Shown: in pieces, positions 1 through 9,510 of the stretch
How the letters are laid out: the number at the start of each line of letters is the position of its first letter
Numbering within the stretch: the first letter of the stretch is position 1
Source: Herbidospora cretacea
GTDB taxonomy: Bacteria > Actinomycetota > Actinomycetes > Streptosporangiales > Streptosporangiaceae
NCBI RefSeq assembly: GCF_001570605.1
Contig: NZ_BBXG01000014.1
Span: 124,001-188,000 of the forward strand
Length of the DNA: 64,000 bases
Direction: 5' to 3'
Translations under genes and position numbers: made by a program
The notes under the pieces: model-generated
Told to the model about the DNA's origin: nothing
Seen by the model: only the letters and a program-made list of their open reading frames with translations
The model's database searches: none

Positions 1-156
1 CGGGTGTTCCTCGCTCCAGTTGCTGCCCGCGACGGCGACGTCGGCGACGGGGGTCAGGTGCAGGGTGATCTCGGTGGGGTCGTCGGCCGCCGCGGCGGGG
101 GCGACGGCTAGGCCGGTCGCCAGCACGACGGTGACCAGCACGGGTAGTGCCCTCAT
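1..156 (-). CDS. Secreted protein, N-terminal part only
   Basis: Only the first 52 codons are in the window; the gene runs off the left edge. The product starts MRALPVLVTVVLATGLAVAP, a typical signal peptide with a hydrophobic core and an Ala-Ala-Ala stretch before Asp-Asp, so export is likely. The mature start (TEITLHLTPVADVAVAGSNW) is too short to assign to a family. The upstream base order GGAGCCTG just before the ATG at 156 supplies a weak ribosome binding site. Nothing can be said about function. Confidence 0.6.
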   Translation of the reverse strand, partial: MRALPVLVTVVLATGLAVAPAAAADDPTEITLHLTPVADVAVAGSNWSEEHP

Positions 157-304
157 CAGGCTCCTTGGGATGCGGAGATGATCAATGGCATCGCGCAAGG
201 AAACTAACAAAATTCCTTACTGGACGAAATATCGACATTTTCCGTCACTTGTCAGAAATGGCCGATGGCCCGGGAGAAGTTTCCCGGGCCATCGGTGAGA
301 ACCG

Positions 305-1687
305 CTACTTCATGGGACGGCAGGGCGGCGTCTGGAAGACGACGCCGTCGAGGAAGTTGCCGAACGCGCCCCCGCCCGCCGACGAGACGGCCTGGAAGGA
401 GAACCGCGTCGTGGTCTGGCCGGCCGGGACCGTGTACGTGCCGGTGTACTGCCGCCAGGCGGTGTTGTCGGTCGCGATGTTCGGCGAGGTGGCCCCGGTC
501 GGGGTCTGCGCCACAGTCGCGCCGGGAGCGCCGATGAGCACCTGCATGACGTCGGTGCCCGCGCGGCCGCGGTGCCAGATCGACCAGCTCATGACGGTGC
601 CCGGCACGGTCGGCACGTCCTGGTAGAGGGTCGACGGCTGGGTGGCGTTGAGCTCGGCGAACTGCTGGCCGTCGGCCGCGGGCACGCCCTGGTAGCCGCT
701 GCGCCAGATCTCCAGGAACCCGTCGGAGGCGGTGGTGCGCCAGCCGGCGGCCGGGTTGGTGGACGCGTCGGGGATGTCCCAGCGGGCCGAGGTGACGGCC
801 GGGGACTCGAAGCTGCTGTTGGCCAACCCGATCGGGTTGGTGACACAGGTGACCACGACGGTGACGACCGCGGTGCTGGTGCCGCACGGCGTGTCGATCG
901 TGTAGGTGAAGGTGTCGGTGCCGCTCAGGCCGGTCGGCGGCGTGTAGAGGACGCCGTTGCCGGAGACCGTCGCGGTGCCGTAGGCGGGCTTCCCGACGGC
1001 GGTGATCGTCGCGCCCGCGCCGATGTCGTTGGCCAGCACCGGGATGGTGACGGCCGTGTCCTGCGGAGTGGTGGCGGTGTCATTGACGGCCGTCGTCGGC
1101 GAGATGGCCGCGCCGTTGACGATCTGGATCGGCGGGGCCTGGGTGTTGTTGCCGAGCTGGCCCGGGAAGGCGATGACGCTGCTGATGCCGCTCGGGCGGA
1201 TGCTCATGCTCCGGCCGGCCGTGCCGGGCTTGACGCGGAAGGTGAGGACCTTCGCCGCGGGGTCGCTCTTGGCGCCCGACGTGATGGTCAGGGTGGTGCC
1301 GCTGATGGTGCCCGTGCCCGACTGGCCGATGACGTCGGCGCTGGCGAGCAGCGAGGAGATGTCCCAGCGCGTGGTGTACGTGGTCACGAGCAGCGGCCAC
1401 TTGTTGGTGCGATGGCCCAGGCGGAGGGTGAAGGTCGAACCGGGCGCGATCTGGCCGCCCCACAGCGCGGGCGTGGTGTCCACGGCCACGTTGCCGGTGC
1501 CGAGCTGCATCCCGATGACGTTCTTCCAGTAGTAGTTCACCGGGTAGTTCGCCTGGCCCTGCCGTACACACTGAGCCGCTTTGGTCCGCAGGTCGGGGGC
1601 GGCCGAGGCGGTGCCCGAGACCGCCGACGCGGTCGCCAGGGTGAGCAGCGCGGCGGCGAGGGCGGACGTGCGGCGTGCTGACTTCAA
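305..1687 (-). CDS. Secreted multidomain surface protein (Ig-like repeat plus C-terminal DUF642-like domain)
   Basis: A protein of 460 residues with a signal peptide (about residues 1-29, ending SGTASAA). Residues about 35-190 form a Thr/Val-rich beta domain of unknown family. Around 200-280 lies a bacterial Ig-like/cadherin-like module ([20 protein letters not shown], then [19 protein letters not shown]). The last 170 residues (NSSFESPAV ... [16 protein letters not shown] ... FNFLDGV-like end) resemble DUF642/carbohydrate-binding beta sandwiches. The start is TTG at 1687, chosen because GGAG lies 6 bases upstream. It is probably an exported wall or matrix protein; the ligand is unknown. It stands alone, with 150 bp of AT-richer spacer behind it. 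Confidence 0.75.
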   Translation of the reverse strand: MKSARRTSALAAALLTLATASAVSGTASAAPDLRTKAAQCVRQGQANYPVNYYWKNVIGMQLGTGNVAVDTTPALWGGQIAPGSTFTLRLGHRTNKWPLLVTTYTTRWDISSLLASADVIGQSGTGTISGTTLTITSGAKSDPAAKVLTFRVKPGTAGRSMSIRPSGISSVIAFPGQLGNNTQAPPIQIVNGAAISPTTAVNDTATTPQDTAVTIPVLANDIGAGATITAVGKPAYGTATVSGNGVLYTPPTGLSGTDTFTYTIDTPCGTSTAVVTVVVTCVTNPIGLANSSFESPAVTSARWDIPDASTNPAAGWRTTASDGFLEIWRSGYQGVPAADGQQFAELNATQPSTLYQDVPTVPGTVMSWSIWHRGRAGTDVMQVLIGAPGATVAQTPTGATSPNIATDNTAWRQYTGTYTVPAGQTTTRFSFQAVSSAGGGAFGNFLDGVVFQTPPCRPMK

Positions 1688-1856
1688 GACGAGCTCCGTT
1701 CTCGTAGATCAACTCGACGGGAACGTTACTTCTCGCGTTCGCGACATCGCGCAAGGTGACACAACCAGTTGATCATGCCGTTACGCCTTGACGATCTCGC
1801 CATCACCTCCGGCTGCCTAAGGTGATGGACCGTTACCGATAGTGAAGAGGTGCCGC

Positions 1857-2234
1857 ATGCCCGTCCCCGTCGTCCGAGGAGTTTCCGCACTGATCGCGAC
1901 CGGTGCGCTGATCGCCGGCACGGCCGTGCCCGCGCTGGCCATCGACGGCCAGTGGCCGCCCCCGACGGGGAGACCCGGCGAGGCGGTCACGGTACGGGTG
2001 GACGGGTTCGGCTCCGGACTCGGTCTGATGAGACTGACGCTGCCGTGCGGCCCCCAGATCTGGGGTCACAAGGGTCACATTCCCGGCTACGTCACCTACA
2101 GCTTCCACGACGACCGGCGCAGCCTCACCGTCGCGGCCAATGCCCTGCACTCCCCCGACGACGCCCGCACCGACCAGGCCCTCAACCAGGCCCTGACCGC
2201 CCACTTCTGCCCTCCGGCGCGCCGGATCCGGTGA
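1857..2234 (+). CDS. Small secreted protein of unknown function
   Basis: A 125-residue product with a signal peptide (MPVPVVRGVSALIATGALIA, cleavage probably after PALA). ATG 1857 is preferred over GTG 1842 because GAAGAGG sits 6 bases upstream of it. The mature part has proline-rich stretches and one Cys pair (LPCGPQIWG and HFCPPARR). I do not recognise the family. Its 3' end overlaps the convergent DUF6493-type gene by 53 bp, so one of the two C termini is under double constraint or the stop has drifted. Confidence 0.6.
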   Translation: MPVPVVRGVSALIATGALIAGTAVPALAIDGQWPPPTGRPGEAVTVRVDGFGSGLGLMRLTLPCGPQIWGHKGHIPGYVTYSFHDDRRSLTVAANALHSPDDARTDQALNQALTAHFCPPARRIR

Positions 2235-5200
2235 GCTGGGCGTGCAGGCGCCCGCACTCGTGGACGAAGCGGATCGTGCGGCGGCTCCTGGCGAACTCGG
2301 CGACGACCGGGATCTCCCCGCGTGCACCCGTCCACCGGGCCACATCGGTGGCGAAGGCGACCAGCTCGGTCTGGGGGGCGGTGATGCGCCGGCCTTCGCC
2401 GAGCAGCTCGGGCAGCATGGCGCTCAACATGCGCCACACCTCGTGGTGGCCGCCCGCCTCGGCCAGATCGGTCAGGGCCCTGATGACGGGCCGGGTCTCC
2501 AGCCAGGTGCTGCGGATCAGGCGGGCGAGCTGCCGGCCCACCGTCTCGGCGGGCAGGTCGCCCCGCGCGGCCATGCGCAGGACCAGCGGAATCGTCTCGG
2601 ACGGCGCCGCGCCGAGCAGATAGGCGACGATCGTCGCCGTCGCCTCGCCCAGCGGGCCGTCGGCGGCGGCCATCCGGGAGACCTCGTTCTGGCCCACGTT
2701 CGTGGACCAGTAGCTGCGCAACGTGAAGGGCAGGAAGTTGACCGCCACGACCTCCCGATGGGACGGCACCATGGCGGGCCAGGCGCCCATCGCCCCGCCC
2801 TTCTCCTCGTCGGTCCAGTCGAACGGCTGCCGCAGCGCCACTTCGTCGATGAGCCGGACCCCGGTGGGCGCGGCCTGGAGCACCGGCGTCAGCCGGCCGC
2901 CACCCCCTTCGGCCGTGTGCGGCCAGGTGACGCCGCACTCCGGGTCGGGCAGGCCCTCCCCGGTCAGCCAGGTGGCGACCTGGCGCGCGGCGGCCGAGTC
3001 GATCGCGGCGGCACGTGCGGCTTCGACCGGGTGGCTGCCCCTCGGGAGCCGGAGCAGCGCCTGGGCCAGGTCGGCCTCCAGCGGCTCGCGGCCCGCGGCG
3101 GCACAGCGCTCCAGGCGGTCGACCAGCACGGCGGGGTCGAGGTGGCCGCGCAGCCAGGTCGGGGTCGCCAGCAGCACGGGCGGCAGGCTGCCGGCGCGGA
3201 GGGCGTCGAGGATCTCGGCGTATCGGTGCAGCAGGAAGTCGTGGAGCGGGGAGAGCGCGTTCGGGTGGGGTAGCAGGTGCTGCCGCCGCCACTCCTCGGC
3301 CTCGGGGAGCGGGTCGGGCTGGAAGGAGCGCCGCCGGGCCGGGAAGTAGATCACCGTCACGGCCGCACACGGCTCGTCGTCGCCCGGCGGAGGCACCGGG
3401 CCACCCGCGCGCATCGCCTCGATCCGGCCGGGATGGACGCCGAGCTCCGCCATGCGGCCGTAGACGCCGTCCATGACGAAGTCGGGCATCGCGTCCCCGG
3501 CGGCGGCGGCCTTCTCCTCGTCGTGATCGTCATGGATCCACGGCGGTTCGGCGACATCGACGACCGGTTCTTCGACGGGTTCTCCGTTGAGGGAGACCCA
3601 GCCGTTCGCGTAGGGGATCTTCTCGCCGTTCTCGCGGGCCTCGGCCGTGGACGGGCCGTCGTCGCTGGTCCAGGTGATGAAGATGGACCGCTCGGGGGCG
3701 TCGTCGTCCAGGTAGTGGCCCGGCCGTGCGCGTCCGTAGCTGAAGGTGATCCCCCGGTGCACCCGTTGCGGCAGCGCGATCGCCGCGCCACGGGTCACGG
3801 CGACCACCTGCGTCGAGTAGCTCTCGCCCTCCCAGAACCGCTCCGGCCCGAGCGGCGGCACCCTCGGCACGCTGCCCGGCGAGACCAGTTCGGCGGCCAG
3901 CGCCGTCTGCCACGCGCTGGGAGTGGTGCGCCGCTCGCCGTCCTGCCAGTAGCGGGACTGCTGCTCGACGTAGGGCGTGAGCCGGCGGCGCAGTTCGGCT
4001 GGGTCGGCGTGGATCCCGGCGACGAAGGCGGCCAGCCAGTGCTCCAGATGGACCCCCTCGTCGAGGCCGGAGGGGACGATCGACGACTCGGGGAACGGCT
4101 CGGCCTGCGGCGGTTCCGGGAGCGGCGGGAACTCCTTGCGCTCCGGCGCTTCCTCGACCGGGACCGGCCCGCCGAACCGCGTCGCCAGCGCGGAGCCGAG
4201 CTCGGCGGGCAGTTCGGGAATCGCCGCCAGGAACGCCTCGGCGTGATCCGCGAACGGACCGGCGTGCTTCAGGGTCAGCTCGGCCGCGCGGTTGCGCACG
4301 TCGAAGGACGCGTGCGCGTACGCCGTGGTCAGTGCGGTGACGAAGTCCTCCGCGCGCTCCGGGGCAGCCCGGATCGTCTGGTCCGTCCAGCGCAGACCCA
4401 GAGCGGCGAGCTTCGCCTCGGCGCGGAAGGTCAGCGCCTCCACCGCCTCGACCAGGTCGGCGTGGTCGAGCGGCAGCGCCCTGCGTATCTGCGCGGCGGC
4501 GAGTTCGGCGACCGGTCCCGGGGCCGACGGCAGCAACCGCAGGTAGTCGCGCACGCGGGGCGCCGACTCGGCGGGCGTGGGGTCGAGCAGCGTGTGCAGC
4601 CGGACGAAGAACCGCAGGTCCTGCGCGTCTCCACCGCGCAGGAACCGGCTCACGCACCCGTCGAGCGCCTTCTCCCTGGGCAGCTCGCGAACCGCGGCGG
4701 CCAGCCACCGGGTCGGCTCGGGCTCCAGCCTCTCCTCCCGCAGGGCGCGGCCCGCGCCGTCGGCGTCGAAGACGCGCGGCAGCAGAACCGGGAGCAGCGG
4801 ATCGCCCTCGACGCCGGGCGCGGTCAGCCAGGCCGCCACCAGGGGGTCGTGGTCCGGCGGCGTCGCGCCGGACTCGCGGAGCAGCGCCACGGCCAGCGGC
4901 GCGAGGCGGTCGGCGGGCCGCCGGATCCGCTGGGCCAGCCGGACCGCGACGTCGCGCCGCCACTGCGGCGGCCGGGTGGCCGCCACCCGGCAGACCGTCG
5001 CGATGTCGAGCTCGGCCCAGCGGCGGTTGACGTCGCGGCTGGTCATCCAGGTCACGGCGGCGGCCGGGCCGGTGATGACGCCGATCCCGGCCAGCAGCAG
5101 CGTCCCGGCCAGGTCGTCGAGCAGCAGGCCGAGGTCCCAGGAGTCGAGGCCCCGCCGGGCGCGCAGTTCCTTGACGATGCCGGGCAGGTGCCCGCCCAGT

Positions 5201-5307
5201 TCGGCGCGCTCCTCCTCGGTGAGGGTGACGAGCCGGTCGGCCAGCCGGGTGACCGACTTGTCGGTGATCAGCTGGGAGATCTCCACGGCCTGCGTCGCTG
5301 AAGTCAT
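2182..5307 (-). CDS. Large DUF6493-type protein, function unknown
   Basis: About 1041 residues with no signal peptide and no obvious membrane segment. The N-terminal third is Leu/Ala/Arg-rich alpha-helical and HEAT-repeat-like (RLADRLVTLTEEERAELGG, VCRVAATRPPQWRRDVAVRL). The middle (about 400-700) is Pro/Glu-rich and more beta-like, and a helical C terminus follows. The layout resembles actinobacterial DUF6493 proteins of unknown role; this is recognition by style, not by a specific motif. Start ATG 5307 is preceded by TACAGT at 5320-5315 with a 7-base gap, so the mRNA is probably leaderless. It diverges from the HTH/DUF3887 gene. Confidence 0.7.
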   Translation of the reverse strand: MTSATQAVEISQLITDKSVTRLADRLVTLTEEERAELGGHLPGIVKELRARRGLDSWDLGLLLDDLAGTLLLAGIGVITGPAAAVTWMTSRDVNRRWAELDIATVCRVAATRPPQWRRDVAVRLAQRIRRPADRLAPLAVALLRESGATPPDHDPLVAAWLTAPGVEGDPLLPVLLPRVFDADGAGRALREERLEPEPTRWLAAAVRELPREKALDGCVSRFLRGGDAQDLRFFVRLHTLLDPTPAESAPRVRDYLRLLPSAPGPVAELAAAQIRRALPLDHADLVEAVEALTFRAEAKLAALGLRWTDQTIRAAPERAEDFVTALTTAYAHASFDVRNRAAELTLKHAGPFADHAEAFLAAIPELPAELGSALATRFGGPVPVEEAPERKEFPPLPEPPQAEPFPESSIVPSGLDEGVHLEHWLAAFVAGIHADPAELRRRLTPYVEQQSRYWQDGERRTTPSAWQTALAAELVSPGSVPRVPPLGPERFWEGESYSTQVVAVTRGAAIALPQRVHRGITFSYGRARPGHYLDDDAPERSIFITWTSDDGPSTAEARENGEKIPYANGWVSLNGEPVEEPVVDVAEPPWIHDDHDEEKAAAAGDAMPDFVMDGVYGRMAELGVHPGRIEAMRAGGPVPPPGDDEPCAAVTVIYFPARRRSFQPDPLPEAEEWRRQHLLPHPNALSPLHDFLLHRYAEILDALRAGSLPPVLLATPTWLRGHLDPAVLVDRLERCAAAGREPLEADLAQALLRLPRGSHPVEAARAAAIDSAAARQVATWLTGEGLPDPECGVTWPHTAEGGGGRLTPVLQAAPTGVRLIDEVALRQPFDWTDEEKGGAMGAWPAMVPSHREVVAVNFLPFTLRSYWSTNVGQNEVSRMAAADGPLGEATATIVAYLLGAAPSETIPLVLRMAARGDLPAETVGRQLARLIRSTWLETRPVIRALTDLAEAGGHHEVWRMLSAMLPELLGEGRRITAPQTELVAFATDVARWTGARGEIPVVAEFARSRRTIRFVHECGRLHAQLTGSGAPEGRSGRSGPG

Positions 5308-5363
5308 GGCCGGGACTGTAGATCTCCCCACCGACAAACGCTCTCCACAGCGCGCAAGCTTTC

Positions 5364-5400
5364 TTGACACACAGCCTCTTTGTAAAGCTATAGTTTACGA
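5364..5400 (+). promoter_or_regulatory. Consensus promoter with overlapping inverted repeat, leaderless transcript
   Basis: TTGACA at 5364-5369 and TATAGT at 5389-5394, separated by 19 bp, place the transcript start at about 5401, exactly the GTG of the following gene. An inverted repeat GTAAA-N7-TTTAC (5382-5398) overlaps the -10 box and is placed to act as an autoregulatory operator for the HTH protein encoded immediately downstream. The box sequences are read directly; the regulatory role is inferred. Confidence 0.65.
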
Positions 5401-6009
5401 GTGCAAGAAAAATTGACAGAGGCCCTGGAGGTCCTGAAAGCGCGCCTGGAGGCGATCCTCGCTTCACGTGTCCTGACGAGGAGCGACGACTGGGCCGACT
5501 CGATAGGGCGCGCCGTGAGCATGCAGGCCGCCGCCGACGACGTCGTGCGTGCCGTCGTGCAGCAGGCGCGCCAGAACGGCGCGACGTGGCAGGTCATCGG
5601 CGACGCGCTCGGCGTGACCCGGCAGGCGGCGTTCCAGCGCTACGGCAAGCCGATCGACCCGCGAACAGGAGAACCCATGAACACCACTCCCCTGCCCGGC
5701 GCGGCCGAACTGGCCGCCTCGGTGATCCAGGACCTCGCGTCCGGGCGATGGACGCGGGTCACCGAGCAGTTCGATCCGAGCATGCGCGACGGCCTGTCGG
5801 AGGACGCGCTCGCGGCGGCGTGGGCGCAGATCGTCGGCCTGTCGGGGGCTTTCGAGGGGCTCGGCGAGCCTGAGGTCACCCGGGCGGGCGACGTGACGAT
5901 CACGAACACGCCGCTCGCGCTGGAGGCGGGCGACTACACGGCCCGGATCGTGTTCCGCGACGACCGCACCATCGCCGGTCTGCACATCCTCGAAAGGCAG
6001 GCGCCATGA
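5401..6009 (+). CDS. HTH protein with C-terminal DUF3887 domain
   Basis: A 202-residue protein. Residues about 40-80 form a helix-turn-helix ([20 protein letters not shown]), as in regulators that start with a DUF3887-associated HTH. The remainder (from about residue 95, [19 protein letters not shown] onward) is a DUF3887-type alpha/beta domain (small NTF2-like fold). It starts with GTG at the predicted transcription start. The stop overlaps the ATG of the CPBP protease gene (ATGA), so the two are translationally coupled and the pair probably acts as a unit in which this protein controls its own operon. The signal it senses is unknown. Confidence 0.8.
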   Translation: MQEKLTEALEVLKARLEAILASRVLTRSDDWADSIGRAVSMQAAADDVVRAVVQQARQNGATWQVIGDALGVTRQAAFQRYGKPIDPRTGEPMNTTPLPGAAELAASVIQDLASGRWTRVTEQFDPSMRDGLSEDALAAAWAQIVGLSGAFEGLGEPEVTRAGDVTITNTPLALEAGDYTARIVFRDDRTIAGLHILERQAP

Positions 6010-6989
6010 CCGTCGAAACGCCGGGCGGATCCCGCATGACCAGCCGCGACGTGCGCGCCGTGGGCGTGTTCACCGCCCTGGCGGTCGCGCTGGCCTGGCT
6101 CGTCGCGCTCCCGCTCTGGTGGGGCGACGGACTCGCCAGCCGATGGTTCACCCTCGTGGCCGCCGCCATGATGGCGACCCCGGCGATCGCCGCCCTCGTC
6201 GTCGTGTTCCTCGTCGAGCGGCCACGGCACAAGACGCTGACGCTCGGGCTGTGGCCGCTGCGACCGGTCAGGAGCCTGATCGGCTACGCGGTGCTGGGGA
6301 TCGTCGTGTCCATCGCGCTCGTCCTGGTTGCGCTGCCGATCGGCGCGCTGCTGGGGGTCTACCCGGCCGATTTCGTGAACTTCTCCGCATTCCGGCAGGT
6401 CCTCGCCGAGCAGGCGGGAGCGGCCGAGATCCCGATCCCGATCGGCGCGCTCGTCGTCATCCAGCTCGCCGTGCTCCCCTTGGCGGCGTTCATCAACCTC
6501 ATCCCGGCGCTGGGCGAGGAACTCGGGTGGCGGGGGTGGCTGCTGCCGAAACTGATGCCGCTCGGCACGCTCCCCGCCCTCCTGATCTCGGGCGTGATCT
6601 GGGGCCTCTGGCACGCGCCGCTCGTCCTGCTCGGCTACAACTACCCGGACGCGCCGGGCTGGCTCGGCCTGACCGCGATGGTCGGCATGTGCGTCCTGGT
6701 CGGCGCGGTCTTCGGCTGGCTGCGGCTCCGATCGGGCTCGGTGTGGCCCGCCGCCCTGGCGCATGCCGCCTTCAACGCGGCGGGCGGCACCTACCTGCTC
6801 TTCGCCAGGGCCGGAGAGCAGGTCGACACCACGCAGGCGACGATCCTCGGCTGGAGCGGCTGGATCGTGCCGCTCGCCCTCGTCGTGATCCTGCTCGCCA
6901 AGGGACAGTTCGCCCCGCGAGCTCTCGGGATCAGTGCTGAACCGGCTCCCAGCGGCCCGTCTTCATCGACCGGTAGCACGCGTCGATGA
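6006..6989 (+). CDS. CPBP family intramembrane metalloprotease
   Basis: A 327-residue polytopic membrane protein with about eight hydrophobic segments. It carries all three CPBP (Abi) glutamic-protease motifs: EELGWRGW (Glu171, Glu172, Arg176), a histidine in [11 protein letters not shown] (about residue 203) and HAAFNAAGG (His253, Asn257). Family members cleave membrane substrates or act in prenyl-protein processing, bacteriocin immunity or stress signalling. Coupled by ATGA to the HTH/DUF3887 gene. The 3' end overlaps the convergent Gfo/Idh/MocA gene by 59 bp, encoding a low-complexity Pro/Ser tail ([16 protein letters not shown]) that is probably dispensable. Confidence 0.9.
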   Translation: MTVETPGGSRMTSRDVRAVGVFTALAVALAWLVALPLWWGDGLASRWFTLVAAAMMATPAIAALVVVFLVERPRHKTLTLGLWPLRPVRSLIGYAVLGIVVSIALVLVALPIGALLGVYPADFVNFSAFRQVLAEQAGAAEIPIPIGALVVIQLAVLPLAAFINLIPALGEELGWRGWLLPKLMPLGTLPALLISGVIWGLWHAPLVLLGYNYPDAPGWLGLTAMVGMCVLVGAVFGWLRLRSGSVWPAALAHAAFNAAGGTYLLFARAGEQVDTTQATILGWSGWIVPLALVVILLAKGQFAPRALGISAEPAPSGPSSSTGSTRR

Positions 6990-7965
6990 TCCGGTTGACG
7001 ACCACGCCGTCGTCGAAGGTCTCCAGCGGCGTCTCGCCCGCCGCGAAGCAGTCGACGAAGTGCCGCATCTGCTGGGAGAAGCCGTAGGCCCTGGTCTCCT
7101 CCGGCACCGGGTAGACCCAGCCGGTGTCCGCGTCGGCCTTCTCCACCAGGTAGCCGACGGGCTGGGTGATGAAGCCCCACACGGGCGTCGAGGCGGTGTC
7201 GGTGACCAGGCGGCCGGCGCTGCCGACGAACTCGTGGCGCAGCTGCATGCCGCCCTTCTCCACCCACGACGACTCGATCGAGGCGACCTGGCCACCGGCG
7301 AACTTCAGCAGCGCGATGGCGGTGTCCTCACCGGTGGTCTTGTCCTGGTGGGCCAGCGTCGCGCCCCACGCGAAGACCTCGACGACCGGGTTGTCCTTGC
7401 CGAAGAAGTGCCGGGCCGACTCGACCGTGTGGCAGCCCATGTCCAGCAGCGCGCCGCCGCCCGCCGTCTCGGCGTCCCAGAAGTGGGGGGCGTGCGGGCC
7501 TGAGTGGCCCTCGCGGGCGCGCATCCAGAGCACGTCGCCGATGCCGCCCGCCTCGACGATCTCGTGGGCCTTGGCGATGTTGGGCGAGAAGACCGAGCTC
7601 TCGGCGTAGCCGTGCCAGATGCCGGCCTCGGTCACCACCTTGAGGATCTCCTCGGCCTCCGGGCCGGTCCGCGCGAGCGGCTTGGTGCACACGACGCCCT
7701 TGCCAGCGGCGGCCACGTGGCGCACCGCCTCCAGATGCACCTCGTTCGGCAGCGCGACGACGACGAGGTCCACGGCCGGGTCCTCGCAGAGCGCCTGCAT
7801 GGTCTCGTGTGGTCTCGTGTTGCGTCCGGGCCGGGCGGCGAAAGCGGCGGCCCGCTCGGGGGATCGGGAGTAGTGCGCGACGAGCTCCGCACCCTTCACG
7901 TCGTCGAGTGCGTCGGCATAGCACTCGCTGATAAACCCTGCACCGAGCAGGCCGACACCGATCAT
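6931..7965 (-). CDS. Gfo/Idh/MocA family oxidoreductase
   Basis: A 344-residue NAD(P)-dependent sugar or inositol oxidoreductase. The N terminus MIGVGLLGAGFISECYADAL is a Rossmann GxGxxG-type fingerprint. VCTKPLART matches the family's EKP-like signature, here with Thr in place of Glu before Lys-Pro. The C-terminal dimerisation domain is intact (GALLDMGCHTVESARHFFG). ATG 7965 has GGAGG 6 bases upstream. It diverges from the sugar-binding lipoprotein gene, so it probably belongs to the same catabolic locus and oxidises or epimerises the imported sugar. The exact substrate cannot be read from the sequence. Confidence 0.9.
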   Translation of the reverse strand: MIGVGLLGAGFISECYADALDDVKGAELVAHYSRSPERAAAFAARPGRNTRPHETMQALCEDPAVDLVVVALPNEVHLEAVRHVAAAGKGVVCTKPLARTGPEAEEILKVVTEAGIWHGYAESSVFSPNIAKAHEIVEAGGIGDVLWMRAREGHSGPHAPHFWDAETAGGGALLDMGCHTVESARHFFGKDNPVVEVFAWGATLAHQDKTTGEDTAIALLKFAGGQVASIESSWVEKGGMQLRHEFVGSAGRLVTDTASTPVWGFITQPVGYLVEKADADTGWVYPVPEETRAYGFSQQMRHFVDCFAAGETPLETFDDGVVVNRIIDACYRSMKTGRWEPVQH

Positions 7966-8028
7966 CTGGTCCTCCGGACGCGGTTCCAGGCGGCAAAGGG
8001 CACGCCGTGGATCGAAAGGTAGCATCAC

Positions 8029-8040
8029 CGCAAACCAAAG
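8029..8040 (+). promoter_or_regulatory. Candidate shared regulatory element (CGCAAACCA) in the divergent intergenic region
   Basis: The 176-bp gap between the oxidoreductase and the binding-protein gene contains CGCAAACCAAAG here. CGCAAACCACAG, differing at one base, occurs at 12009-12020 between the GntR gene and the amine oxidase operon. Two near-identical 12-mers in the two divergent control regions of one locus are consistent with half-sites for the local GntR regulator. This is inference from the repeat alone. Confidence 0.35.
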
Positions 8041-8141
8041 CAATACCTCTTGTTACCACGCAGGTCATCTGTGTACGCTGCCGCATCAGGCGCTGGCCTC
8101 CGGGGGAGCAAGCGATCAAAACAAAAGTGAGAGGCAACCCC

Positions 8142-9449
8142 ATGCATGCAATACGTGCATCCGTTGCGTTGGTCGCGGCGGCGGCCGCCGTCCTGACCTC
8201 GGCCTGCGCGCCGTCGGCGACACCCGTGACCACCGGTGGCGGAACTTCCGCCCCGGCCGCCGCCGGCGAGAAGACCGTGCTGACACTGGGAAGCTGGCGT
8301 ACCGAGGACCTGGCGATGTGGGAGGACGAGATCCTCCCCGCCTTCGAGAAGTCCCACCCGAACATCAGCGTGAAGTTCGCCGCGACCAACACCAACGAGT
8401 ACAACGCGGCCATCCAGTCGCAGGTGGACGGCGGCACCGGCCCCGACCTCATCACCTGCCGCCCCTACGACGTCAACCGCTCGTGGATCAAGAAGGGCTA
8501 CTTCGAGAAGCTCGACGGCAAGCCGATGCTGGAGGCGTTCGAGCCGCTGGCCCTCGACCCGTGGTCGGACGACGCGGGCAGCCGCTACTGCCTGCCGACG
8601 GCCGCCGTGCTGGCCGGCTTCTACTACAACAAGGACATCTTCGCCGAGCTCGGTCTCCAGGTGCCGACCACCCAGGAAGAGTTCCTGGCCGTGCTCAAGA
8701 AGATCAAGGACAACGGCAAGTACACGCCGCTCGCGGTCGGCTCGTCGGAGTCGTGGCAGCTGGCGTACAACGGCCTCTACAGCATCGGCCCGGTCTACTG
8801 GAAGGGCGAGGAGGGCCGGCAGGGCCTCATCAAGGGCACCAAGAAGGTCACCGACCCCGACTTCCAGAAGGCCTTCGACGCGTTCGCCGCGTGGAAGCCC
8901 TACCTGCCCAAGGGCTTCGAGAGCCTGAAGTACCCGGACATGACGCAGCTGTTCACCCTCGGCAAGGCCGCGATCCTGCCCGACGGCTCCTGGAACATCA
9001 ACCAGGTCGCCGTCGACGGCCTCAACGTCGGCGTCTTCGGCCCGCCGACCGACGTCGCGGGCGGCGACCGCTACCTCCAGGAGATGCCCGACATGGCCAT
9101 CGGCGTCAGCGCGGCCAGCAAGAACAAGGCCGCCGCCGAGGAGTTCCTGGCCTGGACCGCCACCCCCGAGTTCCTGGAGCTGTACGTCAACAAGCTGCCC
9201 GGCTTCTTCTCGATGGCCAAGCAGCCCGTGACGTACACCAACCCGCTCGCGCAGGCGTTCGCCGACCTGAAGAACGGCGCCAAGCTCACCCCGCGCCTCG
9301 GCCTCGACCGGCTCAGCGCCGGCACTCCCCCGTTCGACGACGAGGTGTGGCGCGTGCTCCAGCTCATGCTCAACGAGGACCTCAGCACGCAGAAGGCGAC
9401 CGAGGAACTCCAGAAGGGCCTGGCCAGCTGGTACACGCCACAGCAGTGA
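8142..9449 (+). CDS. ABC sugar transporter substrate-binding lipoprotein
   Basis: A 435-residue family 1 extracellular solute-binding protein (MalE-like). The signal peptide ends VLTSAC, giving a lipidated Cys at about residue 22 (the -3 position is Thr, slightly off consensus). Then come a Thr/Gly-rich tether, the first lobe (VLTLGSWRTEDLAMWEDEI) and a typical hinge (DGTWNI-like LPDGSWNINQVAV). It captures a carbohydrate or glycosylated compound outside the membrane and hands it to the two permeases encoded next. The start is ATG 8142 with GAGAGG upstream. No ATPase gene is present, as is common in actinomycetes that share one MsiK-type ATPase. Confidence 0.9.
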   Translation: MHAIRASVALVAAAAAVLTSACAPSATPVTTGGGTSAPAAAGEKTVLTLGSWRTEDLAMWEDEILPAFEKSHPNISVKFAATNTNEYNAAIQSQVDGGTGPDLITCRPYDVNRSWIKKGYFEKLDGKPMLEAFEPLALDPWSDDAGSRYCLPTAAVLAGFYYNKDIFAELGLQVPTTQEEFLAVLKKIKDNGKYTPLAVGSSESWQLAYNGLYSIGPVYWKGEEGRQGLIKGTKKVTDPDFQKAFDAFAAWKPYLPKGFESLKYPDMTQLFTLGKAAILPDGSWNINQVAVDGLNVGVFGPPTDVAGGDRYLQEMPDMAIGVSAASKNKAAAEEFLAWTATPEFLELYVNKLPGFFSMAKQPVTYTNPLAQAFADLKNGAKLTPRLGLDRLSAGTPPFDDEVWRVLQLMLNEDLSTQKATEELQKGLASWYTPQQ

Positions 9450-9453
9450 CACC

Positions 9454-9485
9454 CGTGCCGGGCCCCCGTGGCGGGGCCCGGCACG
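9454..9485 (+). terminator. Perfect 13-bp stem between binding-protein and permease genes
   Basis: CGTGCCGGGCCCC and its exact complement flank a 6-base loop, with no T tract after it. Placed between a binding-protein gene and its permeases, it probably gives partial termination or 3'-end protection, making more binding protein than permease. The position and pairing are seen directly; the effect is inference. Confidence 0.7.
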
Positions 9486-9510
9486 ACTCCGCGATTTGGA
9501 GAGGCACCTC

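Noticed and set aside
572-1681. Long open frame opposite the secreted surface protein
   Set aside because: Composition is typical of antisense GC-rich sequence, while the other strand has signal peptide and domain structure.
3277-5301. Long open frame opposite the DUF6493-type gene
   Set aside because: Arg/Gly/Val-rich composition without any fold, no start signals; it mirrors the codon bias of the real gene on the other strand.
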